Shown one piece after another: positions 1-8,199 of a stretch of DNA of 62,743 bases. The stretch is from Flavobacteriia bacterium (GTDB lineage Bacteria; Bacteroidota; Bacteroidia; Flavobacteriales_D; Crocinitomicaceae). Location of the stretch: assembly GCA_026391005.1 (NCBI GenBank), contig JAPLEV010000053.1, forward strand, positions 73,218 to 135,960, written 5' to 3'. Position numbers and translations under genes: made by a program. The notes beneath the pieces were generated by a model. The model saw nothing but the letters and a program-made list of their open reading frames with translations, searched no databases and was not told the DNA's origin. The number at the start of each line of letters is the position of its first letter. The stretch's first letter is position 1.

Positions 1-2
1 CA

Positions 3-431
3 GCATTGTTACTTGAAACAATCAATCAACTTTCAAGAGGAGGTATCCAAGCAATGGAACAAGAATCAAAGGTATCGACGGAAGCCCCGAAAATATTCAA
101 AAAAGATTGCGAGATAAATTGGAAAAAAAGTGCAATCGATATACACAATCACATAAGAGGCTTGTCGCCATATCCTGCAGCATGGTGCAATTTACATAAC
201 GTAAAAAAAGGCGAGCAACTTCAGTTTAAATTTTTTGCGTCAAAATTAACAGAGGAGAAAATACCATCCATCAATTTAGGACTATTCCAAGGAACTGATG
301 GAATACTTTTTCCTTGTGCAGACGGAGCTATTTCCATTCAAGAATTACAAGTTGAGGGAAGAACGCGCATGAATTATAAGGCATTCCTCGCCGGAAATGA
401 TATTAATGATTGGCGAATCATCGATAATTAA
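3..431 (+). CDS. fmt: Methionyl-tRNA formyltransferase, C-terminal part (cut by window edge)
   Basis: The enzyme transfers a formyl group from 10-formyl-tetrahydrofolate to initiator Met-tRNA in the cytoplasm. Only about 142 residues are in the window; the reading frame is open from base 3, so the start lies upstream. What is visible is the end of the catalytic domain and the OB-like C-terminal domain: the segment I-N-W-K-K-S-A-x-D-I-H-N-x-I-R-G-L-S-P-Y-P-x-A-W is the family hallmark for the linker and start of the tRNA-binding domain. The stop at 429-431 gives a normal C terminus. No terminator is obvious after it. Confidence 0.93.
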   Translation, partial: ALLLETINQLSRGGIQAMEQESKVSTEAPKIFKKDCEINWKKSAIDIHNHIRGLSPYPAAWCNLHNVKKGEQLQFKFFASKLTEEKIPSINLGLFQGTDGILFPCADGAISIQELQVEGRTRMNYKAFLAGNDINDWRIIDN

Positions 432-474
432 AAGGCAAATTAAAATAACCTCAAAAAAAAAAATTACGACTTAC

Positions 475-503
475 TTGTTGTTTCGTAAAAAAAGTTACTT
501 TTA
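475..503 (+). promoter_or_regulatory. Candidate Bacteroidota promoter for the 522 gene
   Basis: TTG at 475-477 is followed after 18 bp by TACTTTTA at 496-503, which matches the Bacteroidota -7 element TAnnTTTG at 7 of 8 positions with an acceptable spacing from the -33 TTG. The start codon at 522 is 18 nt downstream. Confidence 0.4.
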
Positions 504-521
504 TTCATCAAAGTACTACTT

Positions 522-875
522 ATGGATGACTTTAAGGAAAATAAAAACAAACTAGATCAAGAACTAGATCGTTTTATCAGTATGTTAAGTGAACTTCTAC
601 CTCATTATCATGAATTACTTGAGAAAGAGAAATTAACACAAGAAGAACTCAGTCGCCTAGGAGAAATTGAACATTATTTATTGGGGGTAAATGCGAAAAT
701 AATTGAAATAAAAAAACAATTAGAACAAGACCTATTTGGTCAATCTTTAAACATTTATTACCAATTAAAAAACCAGGCAATTGAAGGCAATCCTCATTCT
801 AAATTAAAATTAGAGAAAATGCGTGAAGCATTTAGCTTCGCACTGCGTGGAGGGGAAATCATTAATTACAATTAA
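522..875 (+). CDS. Small charged helical protein of unknown function
   Basis: I do not recognise this 117-residue protein. It is rich in Glu, Lys and Leu with heptad-like spacing (residues 1-70 look like two antiparallel helices or a coiled coil), has no signal peptide and no membrane segment, so it is probably cytoplasmic. It sits alone between fmt and gpsA, 64 nt before gpsA, on the same strand. Codon use is like its neighbours. An own promoter is plausible just upstream (TACTTTTA at 496-503). Confidence 0.7.
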   Translation: MDDFKENKNKLDQELDRFISMLSELLPHYHELLEKEKLTQEELSRLGEIEHYLLGVNAKIIEIKKQLEQDLFGQSLNIYYQLKNQAIEGNPHSKLKLEKMREAFSFALRGGEIINYN

Positions 876-939
876 CTTTTGATTTATCTATTTTGAAAGA
901 AAGTAGAAAAACCCTATCGATTTATTTACCTTTACCCTT

Positions 940-1941
940 ATGAATTATAACACGAAGAAGGTCGCTGTAATAGGCGGTGGGAGTTGGGCAACAGCGCTTG
1001 TTAAACTTTTTGCCAATAATACCGAAACCGTTTTTTGGTGGATGCGCAATGAAAATGCAATTAATCACCTATTGACCTTTAAGCACAATCCAAATTATTT
1101 ACAGGATGTTGAGTTTGATTTGACAAAAATTAACCTTAGCTCAAATCTTGAAGAAATAATCCAACAAGCAGATATAATTGTTTTAGCGACCCCAGCTGCT
1201 TTTTTAACCAAGACTTTCGTGGATTTTCCTGCAGAATTACTTAGAGACAAAATTGTTTTTTCTGCTATAAAAGGGATCATCCCAGAGTATCATGCCATTC
1301 CCGCGCGTTTCATTCACAAAACCTTTGGAACAAAATATGAAAATATAGGAATTATTTGTGGCCCTTGTCATGCAGAAGAGGTTGCTTTAGAGCGACTATC
1401 CTACTTAACAATCGGTTGCGCTTCGATTGATATTGCTGAAAATATGGCTTCCTTACTGAGCTGTCGTTACATTCGAACCAGCACGACAGATGATTTATTT
1501 GGAACTGAGCTTTCGGCCGTCCTCAAAAATATTTATGCCCTCGCCTCAGGTATCTGTGCAGGATTGGGTTATGGCGATAATTTTCAAGCAGTATTAGTAT
1601 CGAATGCTATTCAAGAGATAGAACGTTTTATTGATGTAGTGAGTCCTATTCACCGCGATACAAAAACCAGTGCCTATTTAGGCGACTTACTCGTAACGGC
1701 CTATTCTAAATTTTCAAGAAATAGAAATTTTGGATATATGATTGGGAAAGGTTATTCAATAAAAACGGCACAATTAGAAATGAATATGATAGCTGAAGGA
1801 TATTATGCGACAAAAAGTATTATGGAAATAAATTCAAAATTCAATGTAGATATGCCAATTTTGAATGCCGTTTATGGAATTTTGTATGCGCGGAAATCGC
1901 CAAAGAATGAAATAAAATTACTAACAGAAAAACTAAGTTAA
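940..1941 (+). CDS. gpsA: Glycerol-3-phosphate dehydrogenase [NAD(P)+]
   Basis: This cytoplasmic enzyme reduces dihydroxyacetone phosphate to sn-glycerol 3-phosphate, the backbone for phospholipids. The 333-residue product has the usual length. The Rossmann nucleotide loop G-G-G-S-W-A-T-A-L is at residues 12-20, the catalytic-region motif A-I-K-G-I near 109-113, and the substrate-binding segment with the conserved Lys of A-V-L-K-N-I-Y-A-L-A-S-G near 190. The ATG at 940 gives the short N terminus typical of the family. The aspartate kinase gene follows after 17 nt, so the two are probably cotranscribed. Confidence 0.96.
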   Translation: MNYNTKKVAVIGGGSWATALVKLFANNTETVFWWMRNENAINHLLTFKHNPNYLQDVEFDLTKINLSSNLEEIIQQADIIVLATPAAFLTKTFVDFPAELLRDKIVFSAIKGIIPEYHAIPARFIHKTFGTKYENIGIICGPCHAEEVALERLSYLTIGCASIDIAENMASLLSCRYIRTSTTDDLFGTELSAVLKNIYALASGICAGLGYGDNFQAVLVSNAIQEIERFIDVVSPIHRDTKTSAYLGDLLVTAYSKFSRNRNFGYMIGKGYSIKTAQLEMNMIAEGYYATKSIMEINSKFNVDMPILNAVYGILYARKSPKNEIKLLTEKLS

Positions 1942-1958
1942 TTTAGAAATGCCTTGTT

Positions 1959-3233
1959 ATGATAGTTTTTAAGTTTGGAGGTGCATCAGTAAAAGACCCA
2001 GCAGCAGTAAAAAATGTAGGGGCCATTCTTTCGCTATACGAAGGAGAAAAAATACTTGTTGTCGTTTCAGCAATGGGTAAAACAACAAATAAATTAGAGG
2101 AAATTCTTTCTTGTCTATTAGCCAATGAACACCTCAAATTCCACCAATTAATTAACGACTTACAATCATACCATCACATTATTTTAGGCGAATTATTTAG
2201 AGAAAAGCACTATAAAATAACACAGACAGTTGACCTAATTTTTGATGGATTAAGGCAATTATCTAGTCAAAAAATATCGGATAAACTAGGATTTGAATAC
2301 GACCAAATTGTTTCATTAGGAGAACTAATCTCTTCCCACATAGTAAATGAATTTCTTGTTGAATTGGGTTTTAAATCTACATGGATGGATGCCCGAAAAA
2401 TGATTCGCACCGACGATAACTACCAGGAGGCAAACGTTGATTGGACGCTTTCAAAAGCATTAATAAAAGAAGATGTTGCAGCAAGCTTCCTCCATTCTGA
2501 TATTATCCTCACTCAAGGTTTCATTGGGCATACTGAAAATGGATCCACAACCACCCTTGGTAGAGAGGGTTCTGATTACTCCGCCGCAATTTTTGCTTAT
2601 TGCTGCGATGCTGAAAATGTTACCATTTGGAAAGATGTGCCTGGAATGCTTAATGCTGATCCAAAATACTATTCAAATACAAAAAAACTTTCTAAAATTT
2701 CATTTAAAGAAGCCATAGAATTGTCTTATTATGGCGCCAGTGTTATTCATCCCAAAACAATCAAACCATTACAAAATAAAAATATTCCCTTATTTGTAAA
2801 ATCATTTATTGACCCCCATGGAGCCGGAACAGAAATTCAATCAGAGACCAAAGACGATGGGCTCATTCCATCTTTCATCATAAAAAAAGAGCAAGTATTA
2901 TTTTCCATTACACCTAAGGATTTTTCTTTCATCGACGAGCAAAATCTCCATGGAATTTTTGAATTACTGGCAAAAGAGCAGATCAAAATTAACTTGATGC
3001 AAAATTCTGCATTAAGCTTTTCAATTTTAGTAGATGCAAAAAAAGTCGATATTTTTGGTCTTTTAAGTTTATTAAAAAATAACTTTGATGTGAGGTACAA
3101 CGATGACCTAGAGCTAGTTACTATTCGACATTATAACACCGAAACCATTGAGTCAATATGCGCGGGTAAAACCGTTATTATTGAACAAAAGACGCGCTAT
3201 ACAGCACGCTTTGTTTTAAAAGCAGCGAACTAA
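1959..3233 (+). CDS. lysC: Aspartate kinase, monofunctional, with C-terminal ACT region
   Basis: It phosphorylates L-aspartate to 4-phospho-aspartate, the first step toward lysine, threonine and methionine (and diaminopimelate for the wall). The amino-acid kinase fold begins with K-F-G-G-A-S at residues 5-10 and includes the G-R-E-G-S-D-Y-S-A segment around 200, typical for the family. Residues from about 300 on form an ACT-like regulatory part. At 424 residues it is monofunctional: there is no fused homoserine dehydrogenase. It lies 17 nt after gpsA. A short AT-rich hairpin follows the stop. Confidence 0.95.
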   Translation: MIVFKFGGASVKDPAAVKNVGAILSLYEGEKILVVVSAMGKTTNKLEEILSCLLANEHLKFHQLINDLQSYHHIILGELFREKHYKITQTVDLIFDGLRQLSSQKISDKLGFEYDQIVSLGELISSHIVNEFLVELGFKSTWMDARKMIRTDDNYQEANVDWTLSKALIKEDVAASFLHSDIILTQGFIGHTENGSTTTLGREGSDYSAAIFAYCCDAENVTIWKDVPGMLNADPKYYSNTKKLSKISFKEAIELSYYGASVIHPKTIKPLQNKNIPLFVKSFIDPHGAGTEIQSETKDDGLIPSFIIKKEQVLFSITPKDFSFIDEQNLHGIFELLAKEQIKINLMQNSALSFSILVDAKKVDIFGLLSLLKNNFDVRYNDDLELVTIRHYNTETIESICAGKTVIIEQKTRYTARFVLKAAN

Positions 3234-3250
3234 GTCATTATTAAAAAATT

Positions 3251-3268
3251 ATACCTTAAAAAAGGTAT
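3251..3268 (+). terminator. Weak hairpin after aspartate kinase
   Basis: ATACCTT (3251-3257) and AAGGTAT (3262-3268) can pair over seven bases with an AAAA loop, followed by a T-rich but interrupted stretch. It could end the gpsA-lysC transcript before the iron locus; the stem is AT-rich, so the call is weak. Confidence 0.35.
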
Positions 3269-3290
3269 TCCTTTCTGTTTAATTCATGCG

Positions 3291-3298
3291 TAAATTTG
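3291..3298 (+). promoter_or_regulatory. -7 promoter element directly before feoA
   Basis: TAAATTTG is a perfect match to TAnnTTTG. It ends only three bases before the feoA ATG at 3302, so transcription would start at or almost at the start codon (leaderless or near-leaderless mRNA). No clear TTG -33 element is at the expected spacing. Confidence 0.5.
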
Positions 3299-3301
3299 TA
3301 C

Positions 3302-3535
3302 ATGTCTAAATCACTCAACGAGATAATAGCAGGTGAAAAAGTAATTGTTGAAGCAATTACCCATCCTTATCTATCTAATAAACTTATAGAGATGGGCCTT
3401 CATGCCGGCATAGAACTCGAATTACTATATAAAGCTCCGTTTGGCGACCCCATTGCGCTTGCCATGAATAGTTCCATACTAACCTTGCGACTTGACGAAG
3501 CAAAATACATTCAGGTATGCAGTTCACCAATCTGA
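3302..3535 (+). CDS. feoA: Ferrous iron transport protein A (SH3-like)
   Basis: FeoA is a small cytoplasmic SH3-like protein that supports the FeoB ferrous iron channel. The 77-residue product has the typical pattern: L-N-E-I-I-A-G-E-K near the start, a central L-x-E-M-G-L-x-x-G motif, then a beta-rich end with P-F-G-D-P and L-x-L-R-L-D-E-A. A TTG two codons upstream (3296) is also in frame but falls inside the promoter element, so the ATG at 3302 is preferred. feoB follows after 22 nt and has its own TAnnTTTG element. Confidence 0.92.
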   Translation: MSKSLNEIIAGEKVIVEAITHPYLSNKLIEMGLHAGIELELLYKAPFGDPIALAMNSSILTLRLDEAKYIQVCSSPI

Positions 3536-3542
3536 TTTTTAG

Positions 3543-3550
3543 TAAGTTTG
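3543..3550 (+). promoter_or_regulatory. -7 promoter element directly before feoB
   Basis: TAAGTTTG matches TAnnTTTG exactly and ends seven bases before the feoB ATG at 3558, in the gap between feoA and feoB. It would give a transcript with a leader of only a few bases. Confidence 0.4.
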
Positions 3551-3557
3551 CGATAGC

Positions 3558-5513
3558 ATGAAAATCGCATTACTCGGTAATCCCAACACAGGTAAAAGTT
3601 CTGTTTTTAACCTATTGACCGGTTTACGCCAACAAGTAGGCAATTTCCCAGGAGTAACGATTGAAAAAAAAACCGGAAACTTCAAACTCGGTGACCAGAA
3701 ACATCAAGTAACTGACTTTCCAGGTACTTATAGCTTATACCCCCACTCTTTAGACGAAGAAATTGTTTGTCAAGTACTCACCGATCCGGAGCATCAATAT
3801 TTCCCAGAACTCGCAATCGTAGTTGTAGATGCTTCCAATTTGGAAAGGAATATGCTACTTTTCACCCAACTCTATGATTTAAAGATTCCGCTTGTTTTGG
3901 TATTAAATATGTGGGATATTGCCGAAAAAAATAATATTAAAATAGATATCAATGCGCTAAAATCCTTTTTTCCTGGAACACAAATTATTACCATGAATGC
4001 AAGAATAGGGCTTGGTAAAGATCGACTTTTAAGCGCTATTTCATCCTTGGATTTGAATCAAAACAACATTTCTTTTCACGAAGGTCCTTTTCCTTGCGCA
4101 ATAGAGGATAAAGATGCGCAGAAAAAAGAGCTATTAGAGCGTTATGAAAAATTGAGCTTACTTCTTAAAAAAGTAGAAAATAAGACTTCATCTATTAAGG
4201 ACTCCTTTTCAAGAAAACTCGATAAGGTGCTTGTGCATCGATTTTGGGGCTATTTTATTTTTTTAGCGATCCTATTGATTATCTTTCAATTTATTTTTAC
4301 GTTCGCCACCATCCCAATGGCTTGGATTGATAGTTTATTCCTTCAAATAAGCAGTTGGATAAATAACCAATTACCTCAGGGCTTATTAAGCGATTTGCTA
4401 GCTCAAGGAATTGTCCCCGGAATTTCAGGTGTTCTAATGTTTATTCCACAAATTGCTTTATTATTTTTCTTCATTTCACTTTTAGAAGAAAGTGGCTATT
4501 TATCGCGCGTTGTTTTTATTATGGATCGACTAATGCGCCCCTTTGGCTTAAACGGGAAAAGTGTTGTGCCCCTTATATCAAGCATCGCATGTGCCATTCC
4601 TGGAATAATGGCTACGCGAACCATTTCTGATTGGAAAGAGCGACTAATTACTATTATTATCGCTCCATTAATGAGTTGCAGTGCTCGAATACCCGTTTAT
4701 ACCTTGCTAATCGCTTTAGTGATTCCGAAAACATATCTCTTTGGTTTTATAAGTGTTCAAGCGCTTGTGTTATTAGGATTATATTCCCTTGGACTAGTTG
4801 CTGCCCTGTTGCTTGCTATTGTCCTTAAAAAATGCATTAAAACAAAAAATAAAGGATTTCTCATTATGGAAATGCCTGAGTATAAAAAGCCCAAATGGAG
4901 AAATATATTTATTACAGTTACCGAGAAAATAACCGTATTCGTTTGGGATGCAGGGAAAGTAATACTAGCGATTTCTATTATCCTATGGGTACTAGCGACT
5001 TATGGGCCATCGGGGAAAATGGAACAAAATATTAACTTGGCCAAAAAAACGGAATTTTATGTGCAATCAAAGGAAGCTCAAAGGCAGGACATCATTTCCT
5101 CAGCTAAGCTCGAAGGATCATACATGGGGATAATGGGGAAATTTATAACTCCTATTATTGCGCCGCTTGGTTACGATTGGAAAATTGGCATTTCATTAAT
5201 TAGTTCATTTGCTGCACGGGAGGTTTTTGTTGGCTCCTTATCTACAATTTATGCTGTTCATGATGAAAATAGTGCCTCTAGAAACTTACAAAGCCGACTT
5301 AAAATGGCAAAAAGAGCTGATGGAACACCTGTATATTCATTAGCGACAGGCGCATCCTTGATGGTGTTTTATGTTTTTGCGCTTCAATGTATGGCAACAC
5401 TTGCCGTGGTAAAAAAAGAAACAAAAAGTTGGAAATGGCCATTAATTCAATTAGTTTTAATGGGCATATTGGCCTATGTAGGAGCGTTCGTTACCTATCA
5501 ATTAATCGCATGA
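3558..5513 (+). CDS. feoB: Ferrous iron transport protein B (GTPase-membrane permease)
   Basis: FeoB carries Fe2+ across the inner membrane. The N-terminal G domain shows G1 G-N-P-N-T-G-K-S at residues 7-14, the switch region F-P-G-V-T, G3 D-F-P-G near 54-57 and G4 N-M-W-D near 117-120. The C-terminal half is a polytopic membrane domain with the two gate motifs (including C-A-I-P-G-I-M-A-T-R). Length (651 residues) is somewhat short for the family but complete. It forms a locus with feoA upstream and a small Cys-containing membrane protein downstream. Confidence 0.97.
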   Translation: MKIALLGNPNTGKSSVFNLLTGLRQQVGNFPGVTIEKKTGNFKLGDQKHQVTDFPGTYSLYPHSLDEEIVCQVLTDPEHQYFPELAIVVVDASNLERNMLLFTQLYDLKIPLVLVLNMWDIAEKNNIKIDINALKSFFPGTQIITMNARIGLGKDRLLSAISSLDLNQNNISFHEGPFPCAIEDKDAQKKELLERYEKLSLLLKKVENKTSSIKDSFSRKLDKVLVHRFWGYFIFLAILLIIFQFIFTFATIPMAWIDSLFLQISSWINNQLPQGLLSDLLAQGIVPGISGVLMFIPQIALLFFFISLLEESGYLSRVVFIMDRLMRPFGLNGKSVVPLISSIACAIPGIMATRTISDWKERLITIIIAPLMSCSARIPVYTLLIALVIPKTYLFGFISVQALVLLGLYSLGLVAALLLAIVLKKCIKTKNKGFLIMEMPEYKKPKWRNIFITVTEKITVFVWDAGKVILAISIILWVLATYGPSGKMEQNINLAKKTEFYVQSKEAQRQDIISSAKLEGSYMGIMGKFITPIIAPLGYDWKIGISLISSFAAREVFVGSLSTIYAVHDENSASRNLQSRLKMAKRADGTPVYSLATGASLMVFYVFALQCMATLAVVKKETKSWKWPLIQLVLMGILAYVGAFVTYQLIA

Positions 5514-5519
5514 TAATAG

Positions 5520-5527
5520 TAACTTTG
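5520..5527 (+). promoter_or_regulatory. -7 promoter element before the small FeoB-linked gene
   Basis: TAACTTTG is a perfect TAnnTTTG element ending four bases before the ATG at 5532, immediately after the feoB stop codon. The small gene may thus be transcribed by itself as well as with feoB. Confidence 0.4.
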
Positions 5528-5531
5528 TAAG

Positions 5532-5675
5532 ATGATACAAGAAATAATCGTTTTAATTTTGCTTATGCTTGCAGCAGCGTATATAGCCTATCGCGCAAAA
5601 AGAAAATTTTTCAATTCTACTAACACGTGTGATTCATGTGCTTTTTCAGAGAAAAAAGAAATCGAAAAGAATTAA
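5532..5675 (+). CDS. FeoB-associated small Cys-rich membrane protein
   Basis: A 47-residue protein. Residues 1-20 form one hydrophobic membrane segment, followed by a basic stretch (R-A-K-R-K) that puts the C terminus in the cytoplasm, then a C-D-S-C pair at residues 35-38 and a charged tail. Proteins of this type (one N-terminal TM, basic stop, C-x-x-C) are regularly coded right after feoB in Bacteroidota and Firmicutes and are annotated as FeoB-associated Cys-rich membrane proteins; their role, perhaps iron handling at the channel, is not established. It starts 18 nt after feoB and has its own -7 element. Confidence 0.82.
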   Translation: MIQEIIVLILLMLAAAYIAYRAKRKFFNSTNTCDSCAFSEKKEIEKN

Positions 5676-5718
5676 TTTCATCTAAAAATATTCCTATATT
5701 CACAGCAAAAAAAATAGT

Positions 5719-6747
5719 TTGGAAACTCAAGATTGCGAATTATATAAATACAATTCATCTTTTTATTTAGTAAAAAAAGAAACGCCTTCTTATTTTGCTA
5801 AGGATTTTTTGGACGTTGAATTGGACGACGATCATGTTGCATGGTTAAATTTCAATTCATTTAAAGATAAAGAATCCATTGAATCGCTATGCCAAAATTT
5901 AGGAATAGACAAAATAAGCATTGAGAATATTTTTAACCAATCTAGGAGGCCAAAAGTAGAGGAAAACAAAGGATATATTTTTTTTAGTGTAATTTCTGCG
6001 CTACCAAGTAATGATAAAGATGAACTATTACAAAAAGACCAAATTACATTTTTTCTATCCAAAGACTACTTACTTTCATTGCAGGCAATTGATGGTGAGC
6101 ACTTTAAAGATCTTAAATCACGAATCGAAAAGAATCGGGGTAAAATAAGAACAAAAAAAAGTGACTTTTTATTATATAGAACGCTTGAAGCAATTGTAGA
6201 TAATTATTTTGAAGTCTTAGACGTCATCTCTACCAATATAGATGAAATTGACCAAATTCTGCATTCATCAGAGGATAAATCCCTTCTCTTAAAAATAGAA
6301 TTAGAGAGAAGGAAATTAATTGAGCTAAAAAAAATAGCAAGTCCAATGCTTGATATCAGTATTCAATTAGTCAATAATGATTCTCCTTTTATTGAAATAA
6401 ACAATCAACAATATTTTAATAGTCTTCAGCATAGTTGTTCGCATGTACTCACAGAAATTGAGTCGCAAAAACAAGTGTTGGATGGAATGGCAAATTTCTA
6501 TTATGCCGCTCAAGGTCAACGAATGAATGAAATTATGAAAATATTAACAATCGTTAGTTCCATCTTCATTCCACTTACTTTTATTGCGGGCGTCTATGGT
6601 ATGAACTTTGAAAACTTGCCAGAATTAAAGTGGAAAAATGGCTATTTCATATGCCTTGGGGTAATGTTTCTGATTGGCGCTTGCTTGGTTGCCTATTTTG
6701 TATCTAAAGGTTGGATTAAAAAAAAGGATTACACTAAACAAGAATAG
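5719..6747 (+). CDS. corA: CorA-family magnesium/cobalt transporter
   Basis: CorA forms a pentameric inner-membrane channel for Mg2+ (also Co2+/Ni2+). The 342-residue protein has the large cytoplasmic N-terminal domain with long helices, then two C-terminal membrane segments. The signature Y-G-M-N that closes the first membrane helix is at residues 293-296, followed by the acidic loop F-E-N-L-P-E-L. Translation must start at TTG 5719 (M-E-T-Q-D-C); no good ATG is nearby, which is unusual but fits the expected length. It follows the iron locus with 43 nt spacing. Confidence 0.93.
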   Translation: METQDCELYKYNSSFYLVKKETPSYFAKDFLDVELDDDHVAWLNFNSFKDKESIESLCQNLGIDKISIENIFNQSRRPKVEENKGYIFFSVISALPSNDKDELLQKDQITFFLSKDYLLSLQAIDGEHFKDLKSRIEKNRGKIRTKKSDFLLYRTLEAIVDNYFEVLDVISTNIDEIDQILHSSEDKSLLLKIELERRKLIELKKIASPMLDISIQLVNNDSPFIEINNQQYFNSLQHSCSHVLTEIESQKQVLDGMANFYYAAQGQRMNEIMKILTIVSSIFIPLTFIAGVYGMNFENLPELKWKNGYFICLGVMFLIGACLVAYFVSKGWIKKKDYTKQE

Positions 6748-6797
6748 CTCATAAAAGTTTTGATGAATTAAGAGAGGGTATATTGCAAAAAGAATTT

Positions 6798-6805
6798 TAA
6801 CTTTG
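6798..6805 (+). promoter_or_regulatory. -7 promoter element for the bTHX gene
   Basis: TAACTTTG matches TAnnTTTG and sits 38 nt before the ATG at 6844. No TTG is at the ideal -33 position. Confidence 0.45.
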
Positions 6806-6843
6806 TTCAATAATTAAAAATTACATTAAAAACAAAATAGGTA

Positions 6844-7038
6844 ATGGGTAAAGGAGATAAAAAAACCGCTAAGGGAAAAAGAGTAATGGGGTCATACGGA
6901 AATACACGTAAGCGAAAAAGTGATGAAAAAGCAATAATCGCCCCTGCTAAAATTAAAAAAGAGAAAAAAGAACCAGTTGTCAAAAAAGAGACTGCTGTTG
7001 CGAAAAAAGTCGCAGTAAAAAAGTCAAAAGCTGAATAA
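6844..7038 (+). CDS. 30S ribosomal protein bTHX with Lys-rich tail
   Basis: The first 26 residues (M-G-K-G-D-K-K-T-A-K-G-K, then G-S-Y-G-N-T-R-K-R-K) match the Thermus Thx / bTHX family of very basic peptides that bind in the head of the 30S subunit. The family's Thermus member is about 27 residues; here a Lys/Ala/Val-rich tail extends it to 64 residues, as in other Bacteroidota. It has its own promoter element and is closed by a strong intrinsic terminator a few bases after the stop, so it is a single-gene transcript. Confidence 0.85.
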   Translation: MGKGDKKTAKGKRVMGSYGNTRKRKSDEKAIIAPAKIKKEKKEPVVKKETAVAKKVAVKKSKAE

Positions 7039-7044
7039 AATGTA

Positions 7045-7072
7045 AAAGCTGTCCTAACCGACGGCTTTTTTT
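7045..7072 (+). terminator. Rho-independent terminator after bTHX
   Basis: AAAGCTGTC (7045-7053) pairs with GACGGCTTT (7060-7068) over nine bases (one G-T pair), six-base loop, followed by a run of T to 7072. Confidence 0.85.
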
Positions 7073-7106
7073 ATAGGCATACGATTGAAAATATAAAAAT
7101 AAAAAT

Positions 7107-8171
7107 ATGAAATATAATTTTGGAGCAGGACCCTGCATACTTCCACAAGCCGTATTTGAGCAAGCATCAGCGGCAGTAATTGATTTTAATGGTTTATCTA
7201 TTTTGGAAGTTTCTCATCGTCACAAAGATTTTGTAGTGGTGATGGATGAAGCAATTGACTTAGTAAAAAAAGCATTGAATGTTCCCTCTGGATATTCTGT
7301 TGTCTTTATGCAAGGAGGCGCGTCATTGGGCTTTACTATTGCAGCACTTAATATGATGCGTGATAACAAACGCGCAGGATACTTTAACACAGGCACTTGG
7401 GCCTCTGGAGCTATAAAAGAAGCGAAAAAAGTGGGTGTAGATGTATCCGTACTTGCAAGTTCCGAGGATAAAAATTTCAATTATATACCAAAAGATTATT
7501 CCATTCCATCCAACTTGGATTATCTTCATTTCACCTCTAATAATACCATTTACGGTACACAATACAAGCAATTTCCACAAACTGATCTTCCATTAGTTTG
7601 CGATATGTCGTCTGATATTTTTTCTCAAGTAATCGATGTATCTAAATTTGATTTAATTTATGCTGGAGCACAAAAGAATTTAGGTCCCGCAGGTGCAACT
7701 ATTTACATTGTAAAAGACAGTGTTTTAGGGAAATCCACTTCGCCTTTTATGCCAAGCTATTTAGATTTAAAACAACAAGTCGATAAAGAGTCGATGTTAA
7801 ACACGCCTCCTGTATTTTCTGTATATGTAGCGCTATTGAACCTGCGAAACTTACTAGAAAATGGCGGTGTTTCAGAAATGGAAAAACGCAACATTGCAAA
7901 AGCAAATTTACTTTACAACGAAATCGACCGAAATGCTCTGTTTGTAGGGTCAGTAAAAACCGAAGATCGCTCGAATATGAACGTAACTTTTACGCTACTA
8001 GACGAGTCAAAAAGCACTGCTTTTGACGCGCTATGGAAAGGCGCTGGGATTGTTGGTTTACCCGGCCACCGTTCAACGGGTGGTTACCGAGCTTCTTTAT
8101 ACAATGCTTTACCAATTGAAAGCGTTCAGGTTTTAGTTGATGTGATGAAACACTTCGAATCCCAATCATAA
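7107..8171 (+). CDS. serC: Phosphoserine aminotransferase
   Basis: SerC is a cytoplasmic PLP enzyme that converts 3-phosphohydroxypyruvate and glutamate to phosphoserine and 2-oxoglutarate (also used in pyridoxine synthesis in some bacteria). The 354-residue product is full length, starts with N-F-G-A-G-P and has the PLP-binding Lys at about residue 190 in A-G-A-Q-K-N-L-G-P-A-G. The end shows the substrate-binding G-L-P-G-H-R-S-T-G-G-Y-R-A-S motif. serA follows after 28 nt, giving a serine biosynthesis pair. Confidence 0.97.
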   Translation: MKYNFGAGPCILPQAVFEQASAAVIDFNGLSILEVSHRHKDFVVVMDEAIDLVKKALNVPSGYSVVFMQGGASLGFTIAALNMMRDNKRAGYFNTGTWASGAIKEAKKVGVDVSVLASSEDKNFNYIPKDYSIPSNLDYLHFTSNNTIYGTQYKQFPQTDLPLVCDMSSDIFSQVIDVSKFDLIYAGAQKNLGPAGATIYIVKDSVLGKSTSPFMPSYLDLKQQVDKESMLNTPPVFSVYVALLNLRNLLENGGVSEMEKRNIAKANLLYNEIDRNALFVGSVKTEDRSNMNVTFTLLDESKSTAFDALWKGAGIVGLPGHRSTGGYRASLYNALPIESVQVLVDVMKHFESQS

Positions 8172-8199
8172 TTAAATAAGTACTAAAAAATATACGATT

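Noticed and set aside
3233..3301. Iron-responsive (Fur box) operator before feoA
   Set aside because: No convincing 19-bp Fur-like palindrome could be found by eye; only the -7 element and a weak hairpin are visible.
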